Origin: Morinoia aosen | Taxonomy: Eukaryota > Arthropoda > Malacostraca > Amphipoda > Talitridae | Assembly (NCBI GenBank): GCA_030386875.1 | Contig: CM059560.1 | Span: 33,164,183 to 33,228,182 of the forward strand | DNA length: 64,000 nucleotides | Reading direction: 5' to 3' | Shown: positions 10,245 through 25,200 of the stretch, piece by piece | Numbering within the stretch: position 1 is the stretch's first letter | Layout: each line of letters opens with the position of its first letter | Notes under the pieces: generated by a model | What the model saw: only the letters and a program-made list of their open reading frames with translations | What the model was told of the DNA's origin: nothing | Databases searched by the model: none | Made by a program: the position numbers and the translations under genes

Positions 10245-13200
10245 GTAATTTTTGATTATTGATCTGATATGCTCAGCATAAAATTTTTTCATCTTTGAAC
10301 TCTCATGTTGAAAAATATTTCCATTTCCATGAGTGATATTTTTTGTAAAAGAAGTTGTTTTGATATAAGCCTTTTTCAGGAGAAGTGTTCGTTATCTGCC
10401 GTGGGACTTGGTTCTATGAAGGAGCGTGGGCTCCATTGGATGAAGTTTTGGCTGAGAAGCTGGAGAGGGAGCACCTCACTTGCTTCAGGGGGCAGCCCCT
10501 CAATGTTCCTGGAGTGGCAGACTCTCAGAAACAAGGTAACTGCAATCTATTGTTGGTTGAAATATTTAATTATTAATGACATGTACTTTATATTATTTAT
10601 TACTGAAGTAATACAATGCATTCAAGCATTGATTTGTAACTCAAATGCTTAGTGATAAATGAAATTGAAGAAAATTACGAATGCCTGTTTTCTTGATTTT
10701 TTTCAGTAATTAATATTTCAATTTGGTAATGTAGTTTTGAAATATAATCCAAAAAAGGCTGAGAAGCAAACCCTAGATGTGTAAATTAAATTAATTATCA
10801 TGTAAAAGTATTGGTTTGTTTTCCTAATTCAATGGATTCTCTGAAATCAACATTAAACCCAGAAAAGGGCATAGGGCACAACCTTTGCTAACCTTGTACT
10901 AAGTGGAACCTAAGACTGAGTAAAATTAACAGTAAAAACCCAGCTGGTTGAAGCAGGGGAGTTGCAAGGTGATGGTTCTAGCTGCATGACAGACATTGCA
11001 ACACATTCAAATGTGCAGATGGACAAGGCCACAGAAAAATAGAATGGAAAATTGATTCAGTAGCATTATATATTACATAGCCCATCTTATTTTCTTCACT
11101 CGATTCACTGCATCACGGTCCTTAGTGCTGAAGCAAGATGGACTTTGTTACTGTCCAACAAGTTATTTATGGGCTTCTGAACTCAAAATTTATATTTGTA
11201 GTTTTATGCCGTCAGAAAACCTAAAAAGAATTTTTATAATTTTTGAGGGAATAAGTAGACTTAATTTTGCCCAAAAATTGTTGTAGAGAATTGTAATTGT
11301 ACTGGTGAACATTAAAAATAAATAAAAAATTCATTTTGAATTTGTCATTTGAGTAATCTTGAAATTGGCTTCTATGTGTGTTAATGATTTTGTGCATTGA
11401 TTTTATTATTTTTTCAGGACCAATTTAAAGCTTCAGAAATAGGTTCCATTAGGTGTTGGTAATAGAAGTTTTGATATTCATCCATTTATTTGAAAGATAA
11501 GTAATCTTCAAGTTGGTAGTCAAAATTCTGGCTGCTGAGTTGATAGTAATGGTTTGGATTCTATGCTTATGCTTTTACAATGCTACTCTGGAAAAAAAAT
11601 TTTCCTGTTCCAACTACTATGATACAGTTTGATCGAACATGAGGGACAATTTTGGATAGTTCAAAAACTGGTGAACTTATCAAAAAACTAACATCACCAA
11701 CGTATTTTCAGCTCTTCACATAGGGAGGTTTTATTGTTTCTTAGAGATGATACTGGATGCGTGGAACATGTTGCTGTCTGTGTCATTCACTACAACTTGA
11801 CTTTGGAAATGGCTGCGCCTGCACACCAGAAGTTCAGCTTCAGGAAAAATTCTCCCTTTCCTGCAGAAGAATCTAATTTAATCATTCTGAAGTATGGAGA
11901 AGTCGAGTACAATGCAGCAGTGGAGGGTTTTTGGAACAAAGTTCCCGAATAATCCTCGTAAGGTTTCAAACCAAAAGGCATTTCTACGAGTCTTCAACAG
12001 GTCCCTCGTGGCATTTCCAAGGAACAGTGCTTGCATTGCGGCAAAACCTGACCAAACTCATTTCAACAACGGCGCCCCCTCAGTGGGATACAACTATTGT
12101 ATCTATGGGAATTAGCACTCCCAGGGGGACTATGTGTGGGCCCGAGCTAAAGGTTAGGTAGGCTTTTTTTTTGTTAAAATAGAATAGGATTTTGTATTGT
12201 TACGGACCATCTTTTTTCGGTTCACTGCTGTCCTGTTTTTTCAGCACCCTCAACTTTCTCTTTTTTCATGATCTTCTTTCTTAGCTTTCTGTTTCTGTGC
12301 CCTTTCTGCAAAGATTCCGTGTTTATTTAAGGATACCGTCCGAAGCATCTGCCAGGCCCCTGTTGGTCCGGTGAGCATTTTTCATGTTATTGTTGGAAAA
12401 GAACCCTTAGATGGTGGACTAATCGGTCCTAAAATTTTATGACGCTACGGACAATAAATCCCCCCCCAGAGGGGGGGTAATGGGACCAAAATCTTGAATT
12501 TTCGACCTGATTTCGACCCCATATAAACAGAAAATATAAAGGGAAATGGATAGTTTCCCAATATACTTTTGTTGGAAATGTTTCATAGATTCTAAAACTG
12601 TCTGGTTTTGTTCTAGCAGCAAATCTCAATGAGTTGATACGTTTTGAAATATCCATGAAAATGAACTCAAAAACCAGTACGTGTCAAATTTTTTCAAAAA
12701 CTAAGGCCTGAATCAAAAAATGAATAGAAGAAATTGTATTTCTTTTCAAAAGTTGCATATCATAGTCAAATTTCATTAGAATCAGACTGAAAATGAAGAA
12801 TTTCATAATTTTTATGTATATAAAAAAAATTTTTTTTTTCATTATTTTTTTGGAAATCACAATTCAGTGTGAATATGAAGTTATGCATGGAAATTATCGA
12901 AATAAAAATTAAACCAGGGTTGGCACATAAAAAACCCACCCAAAAAAACCCACCCAAGAAAGCCCAAAAAAACCCACATTAAAAAACCCACTAAATAGTG
13001 GGTTTTTTTGGGCTTTTTTGGGTTTTATTGATGCTATTTGAATTTCACTTGTTTTCAAGATTATAGAATCAAAATGAGCTAAATATTTATATTGTCAAAA
13101 ATTTGTCCAAGGCATTTGCATGACTTATGACAATAAATATTGGAAAAAATACCACTATAATAATAACATAAGAAAAACCATAATCACAAAAAAAAAAATT

Positions 13201-16200
13201 AGAGGGGCTAGTATATTTCCATGAGTTCCATTTCTAAAATAAAAAACAAAAACTAAGAAACAAATGCAGTTTGACTATTTGAGAGTAAAGAGACTTCTGA
13301 ATTCTTCCTCTGTCTTCTAGACTAGACCGCTACTACAGTACTACTGTATTTCTCTTTCTACATCCACTGCCATTTATCGTTGTCATTCACATCTTGATCA
13401 TTTGTGAGGTGGCGATATAATGAGACCATTTCTGTGCGCGTTCCGATCATAATCTATTTCTCAATTTATTCCGCACAATTCCAAATGTTTAGAAAATTCT
13501 CTCAACGAATCCTGAACTTGCAAAGCAAGAATGAAGATTGCTTATAAACTTGCAGAAACCCTTTGCCAGTATTTTTTTAAGAATCTGCATTTTCTGCTGT
13601 TTCATGTCTTGAATACCCCACCATCAACGAGGAGTCGTTGTTTTAGTGATATTCATGTTGAACATGTGTTTTGGGAAGATGTTGGAGTCCTTCAATTTAT
13701 ACAAATAAATCGCACCGATCAACTCCGGATTGTACTCAGCCAACCACTCTTCAATATCTGTCTCCTTTGAGAGCTTTGCCGGAAATAAGTCTAACAATTA
13801 TAGTCAGATGGGGCAAGACACGACCGTAGCCATCATGAGGTAAGAAAGTAAATAAACGACTGGCCTATGGTGAGCATTCAAGCTGCACTGGAACAAATTT
13901 GACGATGGAATCTGTTAGAGCATTTATTTCTAATCATTTTAGTGTTTGTTGCTATCCTGAACTTCAAAAAGTGATTTTTTTGACAAATTTTAAAAAAAAA
14001 TTTTGGCATGTCACTACATGTTGTAACATGTAACAGTGTGGTTGACTGACTTGGCTTGCGCTGTTAAGCCCTCCAGCTCACACAATACATATGTCAAATT
14101 GTTAACAGCATGACTGTTAAGTGATGTGCAGCTGTCTTGCTTCAAGTTGCTTGTGGTGGTTACTTATGATCTGCATGGTGCTTCCCTCTCACATGACTTG
14201 CGTCTGTCTTCTGCTAAAACAACTTACTATGAACTGACAAGCATAGCGATTCTCTTTGCACATCTTATATCTTTACAGACTGCACAGCTATGTCCCTATG
14301 CATATGGTAATTGGTAAGTGGTAATTGTGATTGACAAACTTGATTCATATATTGTTCATAGAATGTAATAATTCATATAATGATGTAATATAATGTTGGA
14401 AATAAAGTAATCAAATAACAATATTTACTCAATAAGTGTATATAAATCTGGAAAAGAGGCAACTGGAGCTATGTGACTAACTCTTTTAAACATAAAAAGG
14501 TATTACAAAAAAACCAATAAAGCCCAAAAAAAAACCAATAAAACCCAAAAAAAAACAATTTAACCCAAAAAAAACCATGTGGCTTGGGTTTTTTAAAAAA
14601 CCCAGGGTTTTTTAAAAAACCCAGGGTTTTTTCCATCCCTGAATTAAACTGCATTCAGTTACATAAATTATCCATTATATTACACTTCAACAAAAAATTT
14701 TGTTATGGTTTATACCCAAAACCTTTCAACATTCAAACTGTATCAACTCATTGAGTTTTGATGCTAGAACAAAACCAAAGACAGTTTTGAAACCCTTGAA
14801 ACATTTCTAACAGAGTTATAATCAGACTCTCTCAAATTTAGAAAAAAAAAAGTTATATGGCTCCAAACCCAAAAATAATTGTTTATGATGTCATTATAAA
14901 GTATCGCTTATCACAGAAATTTTTTTTCGAAATGTTAAAATTTTAAATTATAGCTTTGTTAGAAATGCTTCAAGGATTCTAAAACTGTCTTTGGTTTTGT
15001 TCTAGCATCAAAATTCAATGAGTTGATACTTCTTGAAATGTATATAAAAATGTATCAAAAAATTAATTTTTTGTAAAAAAAATAAGGCCTAAATCGAAAA
15101 AATGACATGAGTAAAAAAGGTTTACCTTCAAAAAAACATATACTGGCCAATTTTCAAGCGAATCGGACGAAAAAAGGTCAAAATCCCGGACGGTATCCTT
15201 AACTCCATACTAAATGGTGCCTCCTGCCTTCCTCTCTTTGGATAGCCTTTGTTGCGGATAGGGAGGCTTAAACTAACTAATAATCTAATCTAATCTTCAA
15301 CAACGGCGCCCTGATGACCTATCTTGAATTGAGTGGTATCCTCACACTGATGTGAAATCTGGAACTGTGAAGCAAGTCTCTGGTTGAAGTGTAAAATCTT
15401 GCCCATTGGTACCTTATAGAGCATCTGCAAAGTATTCTCTCTGTTACCTGAAACTGATCATTTTACTGGCAGCTTAAGGGGTTCCTCCGGGGCCCTTATC
15501 GGTCCAGTGAGCTTTTTTTGTTTTGTTGTTGGAAAAGGACCTTTAGGTGGTGGACTATTCAGTCCTAAAATTGGTCAATGTTCAGCGTGATGCAATCAAA
15601 GGAAATGGGAATTTCATTCCAAAGAATCACCAAAGGAACCCATTTAAGAACGTTTTACACGAATGACATTCTGCTCTCTGATGCTTTTTGTTTAATTATT
15701 CAGCTTTAAAGTTATACATAAAATTGCTTTCCCTCGCAAAATGTGGAACACCGACTACGACCAGATTGGGTCGGGAAAGGCAAAGTTCGGATCATGAGGT
15801 GTTAAAGTTTTTGCCAGAACTTCGTAAAAATAAAAGAATGATAGAAATTATTAATAAAATAGTAAGAAATATTGTTATCAGTAAATAGCACGAAAGTTAA
15901 CGTACTATTTCTTGTATTTTGTGTTTTTGACGTTTTTTTTAGTGGTCATTATTACGTCGTCATCTTTACAGTCAGCTCATAGATGGCGCCACCCGGTATG
16001 GCTGCCGCCATCATGGAGCAGATGTAAACACAATTGTTAACATGACCTTAATGGGTTGCTTTCAACCTTCATTTATAATTCTCACTAGAAGAACTGTGGC
16101 TACCTCTCACGACCCAACCTCTTTACATTTGTAATAGGGGGTTAACTTCCATTGTTAATGAAATTTTGGTTGGCGCGCTCGCTTCCTTTGGCGCATGGAA

Positions 16201-19200
16201 GCCAAGTTCAAAGTCAATTAATTAAAAAATAACGCATCAGAGAGCAGAATGTCATTCATGTAAAATGTTCTTAAATGGGTTCCTTTAGTGATTCTTTGGA
16301 ATAAAATTCCCATTTCCTTTGATTGCATCACGCTGAACATTGACCCTAAAATTTAATGGCGCTACGGACACTTCTAGATCCCCCATGAGGGGGGGGGGGG
16401 GTAAAAAACTGAAAATCCTCAATTTTTGACCCCATGTAAAAACAAAACAGGAAATGGAAAATTTGAAACCGTAACTTTGTTTACAATGCTTCAAGAATTC
16501 TAAAACTGTTTTTGATTTTGTTCTAGCATAGAAACTCAATGAGTTCTATTCATTTGAAATATCAATAAAAATAAAGTAAAAAACCAATAGGTACAATTTT
16601 GTCAAAAACTAAGGCCTGAATCAAAAAAATAAATGGCAGAAATTGTTTCTTTTCAAAAAATACATTTAATAGTCAAAATTCATAAGAATCAGACTAAAAA
16701 TATCAAATTTCATAATTTTTATATACATAAAAACAATTTATATTCATTTTTATTTTATGGAAATTACAATTCACAGTATGAATATGAAGTTATGCATGGA
16801 GATTATCGAAATAAAAATGAAAACGGCATTCAATTACGTAAATTGTCCACTATATTACACTTCAACAAAAAATTTTGTTTATTGCTTATACCTAACATCT
16901 CTAATTTTCAACATTCAAAAAAATAGAAGTCATTGAGTTTTTATGCTAAGAAGAAAAAAAAGACAGTTTTAGAATCCTTGAAATATTTCTAATAAAGATA
17001 AGGTCTTATTTTTCCAATTTGTACATATTAATTTTTTTTATCATAGTTCAAAATATAAATTTCGTTCTACTTTATATATTGTAGTAAAATTATCGCATGT
17101 ATATAAAAAAGATTCAAATACAAAATACAGACCATATCTTGGTTAGAAATGCTCTAAGAATTCCAAAACTGTCTTTGAATTTGTTCTAGCGTGAAAACTT
17201 TATGACTTCTATTACTTTGAAATGGGAATAATAATGACTGAAAAACTAATATTTCAATTTTTTTGAAAAAATTAAGGCCTAAATCAAAAATGTTATCGAA
17301 TAAAATATGTTTCTCTTTCCAAAATACATTTAGTGGTCAAATTTCAGGCCAATCGGATCAAAACTCAGATTTGACGGGAGGACCCCCTTAAATGGACAGT
17401 GTCTGTTTTGCGTCCCGTATAAAATTACTATGTGACAACCATGAACGCTATTGATACAGCATCAACTTTTTGTGTGATATGCAGCAAGTTAGCAAAGCAT
17501 TTCCTACTAACCATACTTTCTACCACATCGGTCATGTTTGCTGTAGTGTATGGAGTTAAGACTTTAAGAGTATGAATGGCAGAGAGATGGATGATGAATG
17601 TGTCAGAGGGTAAGTGCTAAAGACGTAGAGAAGGTGTGACACATTTATGTATTGAGAAATGAGGTTATGCAAAGGGTAGGGTACTTGGATTAAAGATTTG
17701 ACTACAACATGTTTAGGTAGTTTGATCATGTCTAGAAAATGACTGAAGAAGAATGGCAAAATGATTGATGAAGTCAAGAGAGCATGCAAGAACTGTGGGG
17801 GGAAGAGTGAGGCTTGAATTCACGAAGGCTTTGAGAAGCATTACCCTGAAAGGTGGTGTCTATTGAAGAAGGGAAATTCCTTGCTCTTGGTTGGGAAGAG
17901 TGAAGAAAGTTTGTGAGGTTCTGATATTTAATAAAGCCCAAACAGGGCTTGGACCTACTTTTGGGCTTTCCACTGAAATACAGCTGAGTTTTGGGAGCTG
18001 GAGGGATTTAAACTCAACATGCTGCGGTGTAGGTACACCAGTTGAATACTACTGGGGCTCTCTCGATCAAAACCTCTGAGGGAATTCCAACGATTAGGAC
18101 TGTTGTGTGAATTGCTGCATTACTGGTCACGGGTAATGGAACTCGTTTGCAGCTAACTCTCTTTTGTGGGGAGAAAAGTTTCATGTGTATAGTGAATCAT
18201 TTGGCATTTTTAACTCGTTAATATAACATGGTCTCTCGATTTTTTGTACGTTTTATTTTACTGCGTCATTTATTCACAACAAACCTTAATCAACAGTTTA
18301 ATATTTCAGTTACTTCTAGCTATTCAGTCTATCATACTGGAATTAACAATTATTTCCACCATCCTTCTGTCATTACCCTGTTGTGTTACAGTTGTTCGGC
18401 GCCTCGCGGTACCGGGGGGGTCAGTCGAGTGGTTCAGTGCGTCAGAAGTGTACCTCTCCCTTGATGCCACTCCAGCACGTCTGATGCGATCTGTCGGCAA
18501 AAAACTAGGCTTTCAAAAAAGTAAGATTTGCTTTGTGAGTTCATGGTGTTTTTTTTACAAGTTTTCCATTTCGTCTTTTACACCGTTTAATAATTGAGTG
18601 TTGAACTTTCTGTACTTATGAGTTAATACATCACCTTCAGTGGATAATTCTGATTGATTAGCTTTTGTGCATAGTAGACCATTTTGTTCTTTTTTCCATA
18701 ATTGAATTAGCACTTTTCATGTAGAGATATTCCTTGGCATTTCACTTTAGGTAGAGCAGCAAAACAGTTACTAATTCAACCTTCTGTCTTGCATGGTTAC
18801 ACTTGTGATAGCAATATCTTAGGAGAATGAAGTTAATCAAGCAATTGGTTTGCTTAAGATCCATAGAATGCTGTTTCCTCTTAGCCTGCTGACTCCTCAG
18901 AAAGTCAGGCGAAATGCCTGGCGTGAGCCAAACTCCAGTGATGTTGCTTAAAAGATGTATACCTCATGTGTATACTCAAATTTCCTTCAGTTTCTTGAAA
19001 TGCATTATTGCATTTTTTAACTAGATATACAGTGTTCAGCACAAGCCCTGTAAACATTCAAGAAAAACTCCTTATTCCTTTGTCAGCTGATTCATTGTTG
19101 TCTCATTTGGTACCTCCATCAGAAAATTTAATATTTACCGAATTCTTGCAGCGGGCTACAAAGTGCACCGCGGCTACAGTTGCGATGCCTGCGCCAGTGA

Positions 19201-22200
19201 TAAGTTGCCAGACATCACACATCTTGTCTTCGTCATTCATGGCATTGGTCAGAAAATGGACACTGGCAGGATCATCAGAAACAGCACAAGGTTTGTTATT
19301 TTATGGTGTTAGAGCCTGTAAAGGTACCCTTGCCATAAAAATTAGCTTCGTGTTGAGGAATAAAGATATTGCAGATTGAACTGTTACTTCATCATAGTTG
19401 ATCTCATACTTCAGCATTCTCTCTTCCTTTCTCCTTCCTGCATGGGTCGACTATGTGCTGCCGGTAAGCTGATTATCACCTCAAGATGAGTTCAGCTCCC
19501 ATTTTAAGTTTAGACGTGTTTCTTAATTAGACTGTGCTACTTTTGTCTATGAAATGTTGGGATGTATACATGTTTCTTGAGCTGAAATGCTCTCAAGAAT
19601 TACTGATATCATTCCAATTTCTCATTCCTTAATATTACAGTTTTCTCAATTGTAATCTGTCTCTACCTCTTGAACCACGTTACTGCTGCCTTCACATAAA
19701 TCCGTTTTTGCAGTTCCTGACTGATATTTTCAGTTTCTTTCTAGTCCTGTAAGAGCATTAAGTATTACTTACTTTGTTTTTCCAGCCTGCGTGACAACGT
19801 GAACACTATGAAGCAGCGGTACCTGAAGGAGCAGACATTGCAGGCCGGCAGTGACGCTCTGGATCAGCAGACGACTGTCGAGTTCTTCCCTGTGGAGTGG
19901 CGGTCTCTCCTCAGGCTGGACAACGGCCTTATAGACTCCATCACTCCGCACAAGATCATCAACATCAGGCAGATGCTCAATGCCTCGTTCATGGATATCA
20001 TGTACTACAACAGCCCTCAGTACAGAGAAGAGGTAACTTCATTTATTAGGATGTTCGTTATTTTCAAGTGTGTTGGTTTAGTTTGAGGATTTCCACCTGT
20101 TTCGATCAGTGCTTGCTTTTGGTCGTCCTGGGCTACAATGGCTTTGATAGAGACAGTGTCTCAGTAAGAACAAAAAGGAAAGATTTACAGTTGAGTCCTA
20201 AAAAAGAATTGAGTTCTAGTGTCTCGGACCTTCAGACACTTCCGTGCTTCAGAGAAGGACAAGTGTGCACACAAAACTGATGTTGCTGCATCCTGGATGT
20301 TGTTTGTTTTATTTGAAAAGTAGTTTTATTGCCTTGAAATGTAGTTCTTTTTTAACCCGCGCACTGTAACTGGTCGCCTCATTTACCAGGCTCACTGGTT
20401 GCCAGACGTAAGGCATAACCCCAAGTTGTTATACACCAAAATGATCGTCTCAGCGAGTGCTACACAGCTGGAGCCAGAAACCCCCACATTGTGGGGGTTA
20501 AGGCAGAGCTCCAACCACTTGGAAGTTGGGAGGGGTAAGCACAGTCAGTGTGGTAAATGAGGCGACCGTGAGAGGGTGTGCGTGCGAACAGTCAGTGGCA
20601 GCCTCAGTTACCAGCGAAACTACTCAGGGCCTTATTTCGCCTTATTTCGTAAAAATGGCAAATAAGACAAATCTGAAGTCAGTAGCGTGTAGAGCAGTAT
20701 TTTATTCATATTGTGTGAAAATTACAAGTTTCGAAACACTATACTTACAGTAATATAACCAGACATGCAAACATGCATTTATGTAGGAACTAAAACGAAG
20801 AATGGATAACACCTAGTAGACATAAATGGTCATAACTTTTTTTCTAATTGTTGTAGAGGAAAAATAAAAACATCAGCAGGTTTGGAAGGATTTTCTGCAT
20901 AAAATAGCAGTGAAAAACATTACATTGTTCCCAAAACACAAAAATGGCCATTGATCTCTTTGAAGCAATGTTGTGCAAAAATCTACGGAGTTTGACTCCA
21001 TATTACAAAGAAACGGTTCAAGTTATCAAAAATCTGACAACATCAAAGTGTAAAGCAACATTTTTTACTCATTACTTCATATTTTTACATCTCTGCCTAT
21101 TACGGTAAGTGAACAGGGAACGGCAGAGTAACGCGGGTAAATTGACTACTTTTCTGAGGGATGCGCGACCGTGCGCGGGTTAAGCCTTTTAGCATGATTT
21201 ATCTTGAAGTAATATTTACTTCGGATTGCTTTCGGTAGTTGTTATCTCTTTTGTGAGAAAAACTTTCGGACTTATCCAGGCCACCTTTCAAACGACCATA
21301 GAACCTCTTTTTTTTCCCTTAAAAACTAGGCACCACTGCTATAAAATTTGTTTTTGAGCAGCATGTTTCCATTTTCTGTTTATAGTGAGGTCAGCTAATT
21401 GATTTTTCTTTTATATTGTTCAATCGATCAAATTCCCATCCATAAATATAATCGTTGCCACATCATAGAATTCAGTGAAATAATGTGTACAGTCAAGTGT
21501 AGCTAGCTGATCATATTGCACTCATTCCTTCAAAAATAACTTCATAGCTAAGATCGTGTTCCTTTGTAACAGATCGTGAACGTGCTGTCATCAGAACTGA
21601 ACCGCCTGTACTCGCTGTTCACGGAGCGCAACCGCTACTTTGAGGCCAACGGAGGCAAGGTGTCGGTCGTGTCGCACTCACTCGGCTGCGTCATCACCTA
21701 CGACATCGTCACAGGCTGGTCACCCACGCCCCAGCTCTCCACCAGCTTCCTGCAAGCTATGGTGAGGTCACTGATACCAGAGTGGCCAGTTGCGGTGGCC
21801 TCAGTGTCCTGCGGATGTGGGAAGAAAATAAATCAATGGCTTGTACCTAATAAAGTCAAGTATAGTGTTGAGGTGAACTAATCTTTCAAAGAGTAAGAGA
21901 AGCATTTTTGTACTGATACATGTAGGTAGATGGCTCCTGGTCTTACATTACTTATACAGAGTAGCAGAGACCACCTTTTTAATGGGCGTGGCTTGTTGCA
22001 GGGGATTGAGAGAGAGTTGTTTCACCTCTAGTTCTGTAGCGTTAGGTGGGAACCTTGGTTACTATGGTGCGTTGGAGTGTTCAGCATCGTTGGTTTGCTG
22101 TGGAGACCTTTTTCCGCGATAATGAGTGTTTTGCGACCATGCGGCACTTCTTCAGAACACATTTCAACTTTACCCCTCGTGCGACTCTTTCTAAACAACC

Positions 22201-25200
22201 GCTGGGTTCCTAGTGGGTTGAAGATTTTTATCAACATGGCAATAGTGTCCCAAAAAAAAACCCTACACGGGTTCTAACTGTAATGACACCCGAAAATGTC
22301 AATCATGTCCGAGTGTCCGTCGAAGGAATTCCACTACGTTCAATGAGACGTCGCGCCCACACAATTGGAAGTTCGCGTCAGACCCTTCAAACCGTCATGA
22401 AAAAACATTTAAAGTTCCATCCCTACAAGATTCTGCTCGTCCAGGAGCTCCTTCCAACTGACGCCGTTCAACGTCTGCAATTTAGTGAATAAATGTTGAA
22501 TGTTATTCAGGACGACTCGGCAATGATCATCACATCAGACAAAGCACATTTCCATCTGGATGGTTTTGTGAATAAGCAGAATTGCCAATATTGGTTAGTG
22601 GAAAATCCAAGAGAATTGTACCAGCAACCTCTGTATAGTGAAAAGGTTACAGTATGGTGTGTTTTGTCAATGGTTGTTATAATCGGGCCGTATTTTTTGA
22701 AGATGAGCATGGACAGGCGGTGACGATGACTTCAGAGCAAAATGCGGCTATGCTTCAGGAATTTTTTCTTCCCTACTTGAGGAAAATGAATGGGATATTT
22801 CGAATACCTGGTTTCAACAGGATGGAGCCACTGCTCATACCACGAGCCTCAATGAATGTCGTCCGTGAAACATTTGCGGAACGCCTGTTGTCTGGAAATG
22901 GTGACATTCCGTGGCCCCCTCGTTCGCCCGATCTCAGCCCCTGCGACTTCTTCTTATGGGTGTACTTAAAGTCCAAAGTGTACCTTGGGAAACCACACAC
23001 AACTGCAAAATTAAGTGAAACCATACGATTTGAAATTGCAGCTATTCCTATTACAATGTTAAAAGATGTGATTAGAAATTTTAACGATCGCCTGAAAAAA
23101 TGCATCGGCGTAGAAGGCCGCCATTTGTTAGAAATAATTTTTCATAATTTGTTGTAGAGTATATAATAGTAAAACTTCCCCTTGTCAGTTGCAAATTGTT
23201 TTTCATTTCACTCCAATATCTCTTGAATTCATCGATGGCGTCCATTTAAAATATGGTCATTTGGTCTCTGCCACCTTGTATTTTTAGTCTGGGCTCGAAA
23301 GTGGGAACAAAAATTTCATGCTGTCCGAATAAACGTGGTGCTTAATTCTTTTGCGCGAAAAACGCGAGGATACTGAGATTTTTTCAAATTTTTATCCTTT
23401 TTAGCATTGATTAGTTGGAAATTGATACTGTGGTGCATTAGCTATGTTAATAAAATCCTGTTGTGCTTTCTAACGAACAGAAATTCAATGCGTATTGGGT
23501 TTGAGTTGCTGTGAAAGTATATACAGTACAAAAAAGTAGTTCATATTCTTAGCTCGAGGCTGGCGTGTGAAATAGGCAAGTGCAATGAATTAATTAATCC
23601 AAGTAAATACACGAACTGTTTAACATCATTAGTTTGTTGAGTCGATTTTACTAATCATTTCTGTAGATGCTCTTTTTGAGTATCCTTGGATGATATTCTA
23701 TGTGTAATTAATTACCTGCCAATAATTTTCAAGTGTGCTCCGTTGACTCTTGTGATTAACCCATTTTAAGTCCAAAGTGTTTTTTATGCACAGTAATTTA
23801 AACAAGTTTTTATAGATTGAATAAAACCTCTGACTATTTTGACTACCGCCCAAACACGACCGCATGGAGAAAGCTTCATCACTTCCCTCAAAATAATGCA
23901 AATACTGTATCTATGATAGTTGGCGCTCATGGGGGGAAAATGTGAGATTCTGAGCTCTATTTTCTACCGTTTCATGTGCAGGGGATTTTCTGTAGAAACA
24001 CGCGTTATGCATAGATTTTTTTTCCCTTTAACTTCATGCTAAATGGAGCCTTCTTTCTTCCTCTCCTTTGAACACTTTTGTGTTGTGCACAGTAAAGTTA
24101 ATCTAATCTTCCCCGCCATGTTTCCCAGAGTGGAGTGCTGGCCCACCAGCAGCGGGGCAGCGAGAGCGCGCAGTTGCAGTCGGCGCTGCAGCAGCTGTTG
24201 GACCAGCAGCTGCGGCAGGCACAGCAGCCCAACCTCAACTTCAAGGTGGGTGTGCTCGAACTAGTCCGTCCTTCCATTGTTCAAACGAGCTTAACACTTC
24301 AACTGCGGCAAATATAATTAAGTTCAACACCAAACTCAAATTTAAAGTAAATTGTAGTAAGCTATTTGGAAAATACCAAGCATGAACTGGATCGTGCCTT
24401 CATTTAGCTTTGATTAAATATTTCTGAAAATTGAGCTTGCAACTACTGGTCGGTCAGCAGCATTATGAAAATTACCTTCGTGTACCACCGGTGGCGCACT
24501 TCGCAGTCAAAGTGCTAAGGAGGTCGTCCCAGGCCCCTGCTAGGCCTCTGTTGGTCCGGTGAGCTTTTTTCATGTTTTTGTTGGAAAAGGACCCTTAAGT
24601 GGTGGACTATTCGGTCCTAAAATTTTATGGCGCTACGGACAATTGATAATTGAAATTGACAATTGAAATTGAAGGGGACCAAAATCTTTAATTTTCGAGC
24701 CCATTTCAACCCCATATAAAAAGACAACAAAACGGGAAATGGAAAATTCGGCTATTTGATTTTGTTAGAAATGTTTCAAGGATTCTAAAACTGTCTTTGT
24801 TTTTGTTCTAGCATCAAAACTGAACGAGGAGATACATCTTGAAATATCAATACCAGTGAAATATCAATACCAAAAAACCAATAAGTCAATTTTTTTTCGA
24901 AAACTAAGGCCTAAATCAAAAAAATGAATAGAATAAAATGGTTTCTTTTCAAAGGTTACATATCACAGTCAAATTTCACAAGAATCAGACTGAAAATAAA
25001 AAATTTCATATATATGAAAAAAGTTTGGAAATCACAATTCAGTGTAAATATGAAGTTATGTATGGAAATTATCGAAATAAAAATTAAAACTGCATTCAAT
25101 TACATAAATTGTTCATTATATTACACTTCAACAAAAAGTTTTGTTGGCTTATACCTATAACAAATAACTTTTAACATTCAAAACGTGACTAGTCATCTAG

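Larger units (their letters stand above)
12078..15295 (+). mobile_element. SINE-A copy split by a later insertion
   Basis: The 5' half (12078-12330) and 3' half (15199-15295, CTCCATACTAAATGGTGCC to a TAATC tail) together match the complete copy at 40779-41131. The whole is bounded by a 16-bp target duplication TTCAACAACGGCGCCC at 12062-12077 and 15296-15311. The interruption is the TTAA-type element at 12331-15198, which sits at the TTAA present in the SINE body. Confidence 0.9.

Noticed and set aside
12915..14641. AAACCC/GGGTTT runs as interstitial telomere repeats
   Set aside because: The runs are irregular and explained as subterminal repeats of the hAT element; arthropod telomeres are usually TTAGG.
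19008..19379. 123-codon frame overlapping PAPLA1 exon 4
   Set aside because: A different frame that runs through intron and exon; the exon 4 frame carries the HGIG lipase motif.
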